A stretch of 7,922 nucleotides of DNA from Bacteroidales bacterium (GTDB lineage Bacteria; Bacteroidota; Bacteroidia; Bacteroidales; P3): positions 1 to 7,922 of the forward strand of contig JAGBSA010000081.1 in the NCBI GenBank assembly GCA_017632095.1. The letters run 5' to 3'. Both the position numbers and the translations under genes were made by a program. Below are positions 1 to 6,498 of this stretch, in pieces. Positions within the stretch are counted from its first letter, which is position 1, and each line of letters starts with the position of its first letter. The notes below the pieces were generated by a model. That model was not told where the DNA came from and did not search any database. It saw only the letters and a list, made by a program, of their open reading frames with translations.

Positions 1-227
1 GAACAAACTATTAAAGATATCAAATAATCATTCCGATAAAACAAAGAAACATTTTTCTGTTTTCAAGATTTAGCCTAGCTAAACTTGATGTCAGGAAATT
101 AAAACAAAGAGTTGTTTATCTAAAACAAAAATTTGTTCAAATAAAATCAAGGTATGATTTTTCGAAAAGAAGACATATTTTCTTGAAGTTTCTTTTTAGT
201 TATTCGAATAACAGCACAAATATTGCT
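1..227. other. AT-rich intergenic sequence with small dyads, no gene
   Basis: No credible coding frame is visible here on either strand. The stretch lies beyond the terminator of the porP-gldJ unit and is probably the upstream or downstream flank of a gene outside the window. It contains a 6-bp hairpin with a 3-base loop (69-83), alternating AAACAA / TTGTTT motifs (102-137), a 10-bp palindrome (159-168) and a perfect 14-bp palindrome (199-212). None is followed by a clear T-tract, so none is called a terminator. Their function is unknown, and some may simply reflect the AT-rich composition. Confidence 0.6.
199..212. repeat. perfect 14-bp palindrome GTTATTCGAATAAC
   Basis: The 14 bases read identically on both strands, centred on TTCGAA, and sit 15 bases past the T-tract of the gldJ terminator. 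A shorter relative, TTTTCGAAAA, lies 30 bases further left at 159-168. Such symmetry suits a dimeric regulator site for a gene to the left of the window, but nothing else in the sequence supports that role. Confidence 0.35.
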
Positions 228-274
228 AAAAAAAAAAAACAAAATGCGAGATTTCCGAAAAGAAATCTCGCATT
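228..274 (-). terminator. strong intrinsic terminator of the porP-gldJ unit
   Basis: Positions 243-255 and 262-274 pair perfectly over 13 bp around a 6-base loop; the core is GCGAGATTTC / GAAATCTCGC. Read on the minus strand, the hairpin is followed by TTTTG and then a run of 12 T (the A-run at 228-239 on the plus strand). The stem begins 21 bases after the gldJ stop codon. This is a textbook rho-independent terminator in the direction of the gldJ gene. On the plus strand no T-tract follows, so it is one-directional. It shows that transcription from porP and gldJ ends here. Confidence 0.93.
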
Positions 275-295
275 CATTATCAAATTTCAAAAAAT

Positions 296-1819
296 CTATT
301 GTTCTCTTGCTCCTACTCTATCCATTGCACAACGGAATCCAATCCAGCTTGTGCTTGCATTTTGGTCTAAGTATCTTCTTTGACCAGGGCTTAGATAGAA
401 TGCTCTGTCTTTCCATGAGCCACCCTTAACAACTCTTGCCTTATCATCAACCATTGATGTTTTAGCATAGTCGTACATACCGCTTGTTTCTGATTTCTTA
501 ACTTCGCCTTCTTCACCTTCTTCTGCTTCTTCTTCGAATACTTCTCCGCCTTCTTCTTCAGCACCTTCAGTTATCCATGCGTCGGTCAATTGTGAAGCCA
601 AGTCACCATCTAAGTAGTTTATATTATCTGATTGACGGTAATTCAATCTATTGATACATTCTTCTGTTGTTACGGCTCTGTAAGAGATTCTACCCAATGA
701 GTCTTTTTCTGCAATCATTCCGTCACTGTCAGTAACCTTTGTCATATATACGTTACCTCTGTAAGGGTTCATATCCTCAGCATCAAGTCCTGTGTTTGCT
801 CTATAAACATCCATTACCCATTCAGAAACATTGCCAGCCATATTGTAAAGACCGTAGTCATTAGGGAAGTAGAACATTACCGGTGCAGTGTATTCCCAGT
901 GGTCGTTCAAAGCACTTGCAACTCCCATTGCGTCACCACGGCTTCTCTTAAAGTTAGCCATCATTTCACCATAGTACTTTTTCTCAGCAGTTCTTGTGAT
1001 ATGACCATTCCAAGGATAGATTCTACGTTCTACGATTCTTTCATCAACTGTATTACCTACCAAAGACAATGCTGCATATTCCCATTCTGCTTCGGTTGGG
1101 AGACGGAAACGTGGTAACAAAATACCATCTTCTTGTTGAACTTTTCTTGTTCCAGATGAATTAGGGTTCAAGTCTTCCAAGTCTTCCTTAACATAACCTT
1201 CGTATTGTCCTGCATAGTACGCATCTGTTGTGAAAACATTATCTCCTGCTTGGTCTGGGTCAAATTCTAATATACCTTCGTCTATCAATATCTTTTCATT
1301 GACACGGTCAGTTCTCCAAACACAATACTCAGATGCTTGTACCCAACTTACACCTACAACAGGGTATTCAGCCCATGACGGATGGCGTAAGTAGTAATCA
1401 ACCATTGGTTCGTTGTATGCAAGTTTTGATCTCCAAACTAAAGTATCTGGCAAAGCTCTTTGGTAAACCTCTGGGTAGTCATTACCATATACTCTGTTCA
1501 ACCAATAAAGGTATTCTCTATATGCGTGGTTTGTAACCTCACATTCGTCCATATAAAAAGATGAAACAGTAACCTTCTTAGGTTGGTTGTGCCATTCGTA
1601 TCTTACATTATCTGTCATAGATCCCATAACAAACGCACCACCTTCTATAAATACCATTCCAGTAGGTGTCATTTGTTCTTTTACTTTTGCAGATTCAAAT
1701 CCGCCCCAAGTAGGATCGTCTAAATTCCAACCAGTTGTTGAAGAAGTCTCTCTACTCTTGCAGCCAAAGAAAAGGGCTACAACACTCAATCCTAAGATTG
1801 CTTTTCCGACTAATTTCAT
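296..1819 (-). CDS. gldJ: GldJ-like outer membrane lipoprotein (gliding / type IX secretion), FGE-sulfatase fold
   Basis: This 507-residue lipoprotein is predicted to sit in the outer membrane facing the periplasm. GldJ is required for gliding and type IX secretion and is known to stabilise the related lipoprotein GldK. The start is a lipoprotein signal peptide with the modified Cys at 20 (LFFGC). A formylglycine-generating-enzyme-like fold follows, with GMVFIEGGAFVMGS (54-67), SFYMDECEVTN (87-97), YPVVGVSWVQA (152-162), RLPTEAEWEYA (239-249), NMAGNVSEWV (326-335) and KGGSW...GFRCAMDRVG (465-503). The SSTTGWN...GGFE lead, the PDTLVWR stretch (124-130) and the YLRHPSWAEYPVVGV stretch match GldJ as I recall it rather than GldK/PorK. 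The two active-site cysteines of true FGE, which lie between the GGSW and GFRC motifs, are absent, so a structural role is inferred. A glutamate-rich insert occupies residues 418-439. The gene lies 59 bases downstream of the PorP-like gene and ends at a strong terminator. GldK/PorK is the main alternative. Confidence 0.87.
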   Translation of the reverse strand: MKLVGKAILGLSVVALFFGCKSRETSSTTGWNLDDPTWGGFESAKVKEQMTPTGMVFIEGGAFVMGSMTDNVRYEWHNQPKKVTVSSFYMDECEVTNHAYREYLYWLNRVYGNDYPEVYQRALPDTLVWRSKLAYNEPMVDYYLRHPSWAEYPVVGVSWVQASEYCVWRTDRVNEKILIDEGILEFDPDQAGDNVFTTDAYYAGQYEGYVKEDLEDLNPNSSGTRKVQQEDGILLPRFRLPTEAEWEYAALSLVGNTVDERIVERRIYPWNGHITRTAEKKYYGEMMANFKRSRGDAMGVASALNDHWEYTAPVMFYFPNDYGLYNMAGNVSEWVMDVYRANTGLDAEDMNPYRGNVYMTKVTDSDGMIAEKDSLGRISYRAVTTEECINRLNYRQSDNINYLDGDLASQLTDAWITEGAEEEGGEVFEEEAEEGEEGEVKKSETSGMYDYAKTSMVDDKARVVKGGSWKDRAFYLSPGQRRYLDQNASTSWIGFRCAMDRVGAREQ

Positions 1820-1878
1820 ATCAAGTATTATTTTTATTATTCTCTATTTTAACTATCCGTATTAAAGTTTCACTCTTT

Positions 1879-2865
1879 TTAGAATGAAGGACACTTAATC
1901 GGTTTTACTCTTACACGTTTTTCAGGACAAGGTAACATCGCTCCTATTGTTACTTCATGCGCACCGCCTGAAACATTCGACAACTTAGACACTGTTATAT
2001 CATAACTATAACCAATCTTCAACGATTCATGTTGTACTCCGAACATCAACACAAGGGCGTCTGAGTTTTCAAATGTTATTGCTTGACGGAACCAAGCTCC
2101 AACAATGAATGGGCTCCAATCCAAATACAAACCGTAGTTTATCATTTGGAAGTTTCCTTGGTAGCTATAAATCAAATTAGGTGAGATTATAGGTGCTCCA
2201 AAGAAAGCATTGGTACGTCTTTGGTCTCTTGCAAGATTGAATCTCATACCTGCATTTGCTGTAAATCTGATAGGAATACGGTTATATGAAAGGAAACCAT
2301 CATCAGGTCTTAGTAAGTTTGCTGCAGATGCTCCAACGAACCAATTTTCTCCGTATATCACCATACCGGTTGGAATATCGAAGTAGGTGTGAGACAAATC
2401 GCTTGGTCTTTCTGCCATTGTTGTATAAATGTATCCATAACGTGGATCTATCATATCAGGGAAAGACAACTCGTCCCAATCCAAACTACGATTTGTTAAA
2501 CTTGCTTGAGCTGCCATATTGAAATAAACATCTCTCGATATCTTCAATCTCAATGAGTAAATCAAAGCTGCAGTGTTTGTTCTGTAGAAATCGCTTTGAG
2601 CATCACTCATAATCATAGCTCCAATACCACCTGAAAGGAAATCAAAGTGTTGGTCATAGCTTGCTGTAAAGGTCTTAAACGCATCTAAACCCGGCCATTG
2701 ATTTCTATAAGACAAAGAAAATCTCGGACAAACTGCTGTACCTGCTAATGCTGGGTTTGTGTAAAGCGGGTTAGCATAAAATTGTGAAAAGTGAGGATCT
2801 TGTGCCTTCATACCAGCACAAACACTCATCACTGCAACCACAAGTAGTAATATTTTCTTCTTCAT
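1879..2865 (-). CDS. PorP/SprF-family type IX secretion system outer membrane protein
   Basis: This 328-residue protein is predicted to be an outer membrane beta-barrel. The family includes PorP of the type IX secretion system and SprF, and members often serve particular secreted or surface-anchored substrates. Hallmarks are the mature N-terminus QDPHFSQFYANPLYTNPALAG (22-42), the aromatic, alternating beta-strand pattern throughout, and the C-terminal block GYSYDITVSKLSNVSGGAHE (285-304) ending in CPSF. The open frame extends up to 2922. The ATG at 2865 was chosen because it gives a clean signal peptide: KKK, a hydrophobic run, and a likely cleavage after Ala21 (MKA|QDP). The longer form would put 19 polar residues in front of it. 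The gldJ-like gene follows 59 bases downstream, probably in the same transcript. No large CTD-bearing substrate gene is adjacent within the window, so I cannot say whether it is the core PorP or a substrate-specific paralogue. Confidence 0.9.
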   Translation of the reverse strand: MKKKILLLVVAVMSVCAGMKAQDPHFSQFYANPLYTNPALAGTAVCPRFSLSYRNQWPGLDAFKTFTASYDQHFDFLSGGIGAMIMSDAQSDFYRTNTAALIYSLRLKISRDVYFNMAAQASLTNRSLDWDELSFPDMIDPRYGYIYTTMAERPSDLSHTYFDIPTGMVIYGENWFVGASAANLLRPDDGFLSYNRIPIRFTANAGMRFNLARDQRRTNAFFGAPIISPNLIYSYQGNFQMINYGLYLDWSPFIVGAWFRQAITFENSDALVLMFGVQHESLKIGYSYDITVSKLSNVSGGAHEVTIGAMLPCPEKRVRVKPIKCPSF

Positions 2866-2938
2866 ATAACGTTTTATATAGTCTTTATGAATGTTTTTTA
2901 ACACTATGTTTTGAATTGGCAATATTACAAAAAATTAC

Positions 2939-2968
2939 GCAAATAACGTACTTTTATTTGCTTTTTTT
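2939..2968 (+). repeat. hairpin GCAAATAA...TTATTTGC followed by seven T
   Basis: Positions 2939-2946 and 2954-2961 form an 8-bp stem with a 7-base loop, followed directly by TTTTTTT on the plus strand. The layout resembles a plus-strand intrinsic terminator, but the stem has only two G-C pairs and no plus-strand gene precedes it. On the minus strand it would lie in the 5' leader of the PorP-like gene, 74-96 bases before its start. Its role is unclear. Confidence 0.3.
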
Positions 2969-2971
2969 AGT

Positions 2972-3143
2972 CTTTCAAGACTTTATTATTTCTTAACAAG
3001 CTTATTTATTTGCAGTTAAGTTTACCAATTCTTCATATTATCTGTTATTATTATTATACTACAAAAGCTTTTTTTTGTTTCATTTTTACGATTCTTGATT
3101 TGAAATTGCCCTTTATTTAGTGCAATTCTTCAAGTCTTGAAAG
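2972..3143. repeat. 12-bp inverted repeat pair CTTTCAAGACTT / AAGTCTTGAAAG
   Basis: CTTTCAAGACTT at 2972-2983 is matched by its exact reverse complement at 3132-3143, 148 bases away. Each copy is also partly self-symmetric: AGTCTT-TC-AAGACT at 2969-2982 and TTCAA-GTC-TTGAA at 3129-3141. The pair brackets the middle of the intergenic gap and the candidate promoter. It could be two sites for one regulator or chance in AT-rich DNA. Confidence 0.3.
2997..3028 (-). promoter_or_regulatory. weak candidate Bacteroidota-type promoter for the porP-gldJ unit
   Basis: On the minus strand, TAAGCTTG (3004-2997) matches the Bacteroidota -7 consensus TAnnTTTG except at one position. It is preceded by TTG (3028-3026) with a 21-base spacer, near the usual -33 distance. 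Transcription would start near 2990, giving a leader of about 125 bases. One mismatch in such an AT-rich region is easily met by chance. Confidence 0.2.
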
Positions 3144-3333
3144 CTATAAACTACAAAGCAATCCGACTAAAATCAAACTTAAAAATGCTCATTTTTTTCT
3201 TCGTTTCACTTGTATCGAAACGGCGTTTTAGAAAAATGAATTCAAGAAAGAAAAAATCAAACCGAAAATTCCTTAAAACAGAATCTCAGATGTTTTTTGT
3301 GGAAGGGGAAAATAATGTTTTGATTTTGGGGAA

Positions 3334-5145
3334 CTAATTTTTCAATTGCTGCATTTCGCACAATGAGGCATACAATCCAGAGGCTGCAATCAATTCTTCG
3401 TGATTTCCTTGTTCCACTACCCTTCCCTCACTCAAAACTACTATATTCGGAAAGTGCTTTATGGTTGAGAGTCTGTGGGCAACAGAGATGATAATCTTGT
3501 CTTTGCTCAATTCATCTATCGATTGCTGAATGTATTTCTCGCTTATCGTATCCAAAGCCGAAGTTGCCTCATCGAGTATCAACACATCGGCATTTCTCAA
3601 AACGGCTCTTGCTATCGACAATCTTTGTTTTTGTCCTCCAGAAAGAGTGCAACCACCATCGCCAATTTGAGTATAATAGCCCTTATCCATAGTTGAGATA
3701 AACTCATCGGCCTTTGCAATGCGTGCTGCCTTGATTACGTCTTGTTCTGTGTGTTTTTTGTTTCCAAAAGTCAGGTTTTCAATAACTGTATCGTTGAAAA
3801 GGATTGTGTCTTGAGAAACCATTGCAAAGTGTTCTCTAACGTCCTTGCCCGGAATATTGTAAACAGAATTTGCATTGTATGGAATATCACCGCCTTTTGG
3901 CAAATAAAACTTCAACAACAAATCTACAAGGGTACTCTTTCCTGCTCCACTCGGTCCAACAATTGCAGTAGGTTTTCCCTTCTCAAACTTCAAGTTCACA
4001 TTCTTCAAAACCTCGGTTTCATTATATGCAAACGATACATCTTTCAATTCGATTGACTCTATATCTTCTTTTATTTCAAGATTTGCATTCTCATCTTCCC
4101 TACCCTTTTCGGCACAAACGATTTCTGCAATTCTTTGTTCAGAGGCTTGACCTTTCTTTATGTTGTAAATTGAGGTTGAAAAATCCTTAGCAGGCTTAAT
4201 TATCATGGTGAAGATTACAAGATATACTATAAAGAAATCTGCACTCATCGTTGGTGGATCTGAAACTATGTAACTTGTTCCCAAAAGCAATATTCCAATA
4301 ACCATACAATTACCAAAGAATTCACTTTGTGGAGATGCCAAATCTACCTTTCTATAGATTTTTGTTCTAAGTTTAGTGTATGAAGAATTGAAGTTTTCAA
4401 ATCCTTTGCAAACAAGTTCTATTGCAGTGTGAGATTTTATTATTCTCAATCCTGAAATTGTTTCCTCAAGTCTTGAAATCAACTCGGCAGATTCTTGTTG
4501 CATTTGACGTGAACTCCTACGCAATTTTCTTGAAATAGTGGAAACAACTCCGCTAACCAAAGGAACAATCACCAAGGTGGTTAATGTGAGAACCGGATTC
4601 ATATAAAGCAGGATTGCAAAGTGCAATACGATATTTATCATAACTGAAATCAAGTTCTGCAATCCTAGTAAAGCATTTTGGTCATACTCAATCAAATCGG
4701 TGCTTATGCGAGATAGCAAATCTCCTTTTTTATATTGACTGATAAATGCTATATTTTGCGAGGTGTAACTCTTAAATAAATCGTTTCGCATATTGCGTAG
4801 AATCTTCGCTCGCATAGAAACAACGACATAAGAGCCAAGATAAGTAAACAAATCTTTCAAGAAATAGATAACAAATATTATTCCGGCAAAGAACCACAAA
4901 GCATTCTGTTTACCAAAGGTAATAAAATAAGCATAAATCGAATTAAGAATTTTCTCTAATTCCGTAGGATTTGCATTTTGTTGAAGTTCGCTTCCAAATA
5001 ATATTTGAAGGAAATTACTTATCGAAAGTATAGATGCGATAGAAAAAGCAGTAGCCATACACATAAGGAAGAAATAAAGAATTATCTTCCCTATGTGTGG
5101 CCTTAGATATTGTTTTGTTATATTTATACCTTTGCTTTTACGCAT
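3334..5145 (-). CDS. MsbA-like ABC exporter (fused membrane and ATPase domains)
   Basis: This 603-residue half-transporter should act as a homodimer in the inner membrane, using ATP to flip or export a lipid or other hydrophobic substrate. The N-terminal half has about six membrane segments, roughly at 19-45, 83-110, 160-182, 185-204, 276-293 and 303-317. The ATPase half is complete: A-loop Tyr374, Walker A GPSGAGKST (397-405), Q-loop Gln445, signature LSGGQ (501-505), Walker B VLILDE (521-526), D-loop SALD (529-532) and H-loop His557. All catalytic residues are present, and the length fits the MsbA/lipid exporter family. The ATG follows the purB stop with no gap (TAAATG on the minus strand), so translation is probably coupled to purB. 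MsbA-type lipid A export is a reasonable guess. Drug or peptide export cannot be excluded from sequence alone, so no symbol is given. Confidence 0.93.
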   Translation of the reverse strand: MRKSKGINITKQYLRPHIGKIILYFFLMCMATAFSIASILSISNFLQILFGSELQQNANPTELEKILNSIYAYFITFGKQNALWFFAGIIFVIYFLKDLFTYLGSYVVVSMRAKILRNMRNDLFKSYTSQNIAFISQYKKGDLLSRISTDLIEYDQNALLGLQNLISVMINIVLHFAILLYMNPVLTLTTLVIVPLVSGVVSTISRKLRRSSRQMQQESAELISRLEETISGLRIIKSHTAIELVCKGFENFNSSYTKLRTKIYRKVDLASPQSEFFGNCMVIGILLLGTSYIVSDPPTMSADFFIVYLVIFTMIIKPAKDFSTSIYNIKKGQASEQRIAEIVCAEKGREDENANLEIKEDIESIELKDVSFAYNETEVLKNVNLKFEKGKPTAIVGPSGAGKSTLVDLLLKFYLPKGGDIPYNANSVYNIPGKDVREHFAMVSQDTILFNDTVIENLTFGNKKHTEQDVIKAARIAKADEFISTMDKGYYTQIGDGGCTLSGGQKQRLSIARAVLRNADVLILDEATSALDTISEKYIQQSIDELSKDKIIISVAHRLSTIKHFPNIVVLSEGRVVEQGNHEELIAASGLYASLCEMQQLKN

Positions 5146-6495
5146 TTAGATTTTATCTCCATAAACTCCAACATAATTTGAAGGAGTGATGGTTTTCATT
5201 CTTTGTTTTGTTTGTTCGTCTATGTCAAGTGTATCGATAAACTCTGCTATTGTTTCTTGAGTTATCTTTGAGTTTGTACGAGTTAATGCCTTCAAAGTCT
5301 CATAAGGGTTAGGGTAATCCATACTTCTCAAGATTGTTTGCAAAGCCTCTGCCACTACTGCCCAGTTTTCGTCCAAGTCTCTCTCCAATGCTTCTTTGTT
5401 TAGCAAAAGTTTATTCATTCCCTTAACGATAGAGTTCAATGCTATCAAAGTATGAGCTACCGGAACGCCTATATTACGACTTACTGTCGAGTCTGTCAGG
5501 TCTCTTTGTAGTCTTGAAATAGGCAACTTCAAAGATAGATGTGTCAAAACAGCGTTTGCCAAACCAAGATTTCCTTCTGCATTTTCGAAATCTATCGGAT
5601 TAACCTTGTGAGGCATTGCAGAAGAACCGACTTCTCCTTCTTTTATCTTTTGTTTGAAGTATTCCATTGAAATATATTGCCACATATCTCTACAGAAGTC
5701 TAACAATATAACATTCAAACGACGAAGATTGTCGAAATATGCTGATAAGTTGTCGTAGTTTTCAATTTGTGTTGTAAACAAAGAACGTTTCAAACCTATT
5801 CTTTCGCAGAATCCATTTGCAAAATCTACCCAATCGTATTGAGGGAATGCTATATTGTGAGCATTGAAGTTTCCTGTTGCTCCACCGAATTTTGCAGAGA
5901 ACGGAATTGCATCAAAATATGCCAATTGTTGTTGCAAACGATAAACAAACACTTGTATCTCTTTACCAAGCAAAGTTGGAGATGCAGGTTGTCCGTGAGT
6001 GTGTGCCAACATTGGAATTTGCTTCCACTCTTGTGCTTTTTGAGATAAGATTTCCAAAACTTCGTTTAATTTTGGCAAAAGAGTCATTTGGTGACAATCT
6101 CTCAAAGAAAGAGGAACAGAAGTGTTGTTTATGTCTTGAGAAGTCAAACCAAAGTGAATAAACTCTTTGTGTTCGCCCAAGCCCAATGCTTCAAAATGTC
6201 TTTTCAAAAAGTATTCAACCGCCTTAACATCGTGATTGGTTGTCTTTTCTATTTCTTTTACCTCTTGTGCGTTTTCGATTGTGAAATTTCTATAAATATC
6301 TCGCATCTTCTCAAAACTGCTTTGAGGTACGTCTTTCAATTGAGGAAGTGGCAATTCACAAAGAGCGATAAAGTATTCCACCTCTACCTTAACTCTGTAT
6401 TTTATTAAAGCCGCTTCAGAAAAGTATTCCGATAATTCATCTACCTGTTTACGGTATCTTCCGTCGATAGGGCTTATTGCATTTAGTGTTTCCAT
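5146..6495 (-). CDS. purB: adenylosuccinate lyase
   Basis: The enzyme (449 residues) acts twice in purine synthesis, releasing fumarate from SAICAR to give AICAR and from adenylosuccinate to give AMP. It belongs to the fumarase/aspartase superfamily, forms a cytoplasmic homotetramer and resembles the E. coli-type PurB in length and N-terminus (ISPIDGRYR, 7-15). The superfamily blocks are all visible: TTNHDVKA (85-92), GLTSQDINNT (116-125), the AHTHGQPAS segment with the probable catalytic His167 (164-172), and the signature loop GSSAMPHKVNP (290-300) carrying the catalytic serine (291 or 292). The gene starts 3 bases after the PHP phosphatase stop and ends directly against the ATG of the ABC exporter, so it is central to a compact operon. 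It appears intact and functional. Confidence 0.97.
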   Translation of the reverse strand: METLNAISPIDGRYRKQVDELSEYFSEAALIKYRVKVEVEYFIALCELPLPQLKDVPQSSFEKMRDIYRNFTIENAQEVKEIEKTTNHDVKAVEYFLKRHFEALGLGEHKEFIHFGLTSQDINNTSVPLSLRDCHQMTLLPKLNEVLEILSQKAQEWKQIPMLAHTHGQPASPTLLGKEIQVFVYRLQQQLAYFDAIPFSAKFGGATGNFNAHNIAFPQYDWVDFANGFCERIGLKRSLFTTQIENYDNLSAYFDNLRRLNVILLDFCRDMWQYISMEYFKQKIKEGEVGSSAMPHKVNPIDFENAEGNLGLANAVLTHLSLKLPISRLQRDLTDSTVSRNIGVPVAHTLIALNSIVKGMNKLLLNKEALERDLDENWAVVAEALQTILRSMDYPNPYETLKALTRTNSKITQETIAEFIDTLDIDEQTKQRMKTITPSNYVGVYGDKI

Positions 6496-6498
6496 TTT

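Larger units (their letters stand above)
2866..3333. other. 468-base AT-rich intergenic region between the two transcription units
   Basis: This gap separates the end of the ABC exporter gene from the PorP-like start. It must carry the 5' region of the porP-gldJ unit and perhaps the 3' end of the upstream operon. Visible items are a weak promoter candidate (2997-3028), a GCAAATAA/TTATTTGC hairpin followed by seven T on the plus strand (2939-2968), a 12-bp inverted repeat pair (2972-2983 and 3132-3143), a short TTA run (3045-3058), and a CGTTTC/GAAACG dyad (3202-3207 and 3217-3222). No convincing intrinsic terminator for the ABC gene is seen on the minus strand. One 66-codon plus-strand frame (3137-3337) looks like chance: it is rich in Lys, Asn and Phe and runs over the end of the ABC gene. 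Confidence 0.6.

Noticed and set aside
69..83. TTTAGC-cta-GCTAAA hairpin as a terminator
   Set aside because: The stem is 6 bp and no T-tract follows on either strand.
183..429. Two overlapping plus-strand small frames across the terminator and the gldJ 3' end
   Set aside because: They read through the poly-A run and the terminator stem, then run antisense to a well-supported gene, and encode no recognisable protein features.
296..1819. Reading the lipoprotein as PorK/GldK because it follows a PorP-like gene
   Set aside because: The N-terminal TGWN...GGFE segment, the PDTLVWR stretch and the YLRHPSWAEYPVVGV stretch fit GldJ as I know it, and a terminator replaces the expected porL. The alternative is kept only as a residual possibility.
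1820..1878. A separate promoter for gldJ between the two genes
   Set aside because: No TAnnTTTG-like element with a suitable upstream TTG was found in the 59 bases, so co-transcription with the PorP-like gene is more likely.
2866..2922. Longer start of the PorP-like gene at 2922
   Set aside because: It would add 19 polar residues before an excellent signal peptide that begins at the ATG at 2865.
3181..3196. AAAAATG-CT-CATTTTT dyad as a minus-strand terminator
   Set aside because: The 2-base centre is too tight for a full stem, the stem is almost all A-T, and no clear T-tract follows on the minus strand.
3202..3222. CGTTTC / GAAACG dyad as a terminator for the ABC exporter gene
   Set aside because: On the minus strand the stem is followed by an A-rich run, not T, and the stem is only 6 bp with a 9-base loop.
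3137..3337. Plus-strand 66-codon reading frame in the large intergenic gap
   Set aside because: Its composition is that of AT-rich non-coding DNA (Lys, Asn, Phe, Arg-rich), it has no recognisable motif or initiation signal, and it runs past the end of the ABC gene on the opposite strand.
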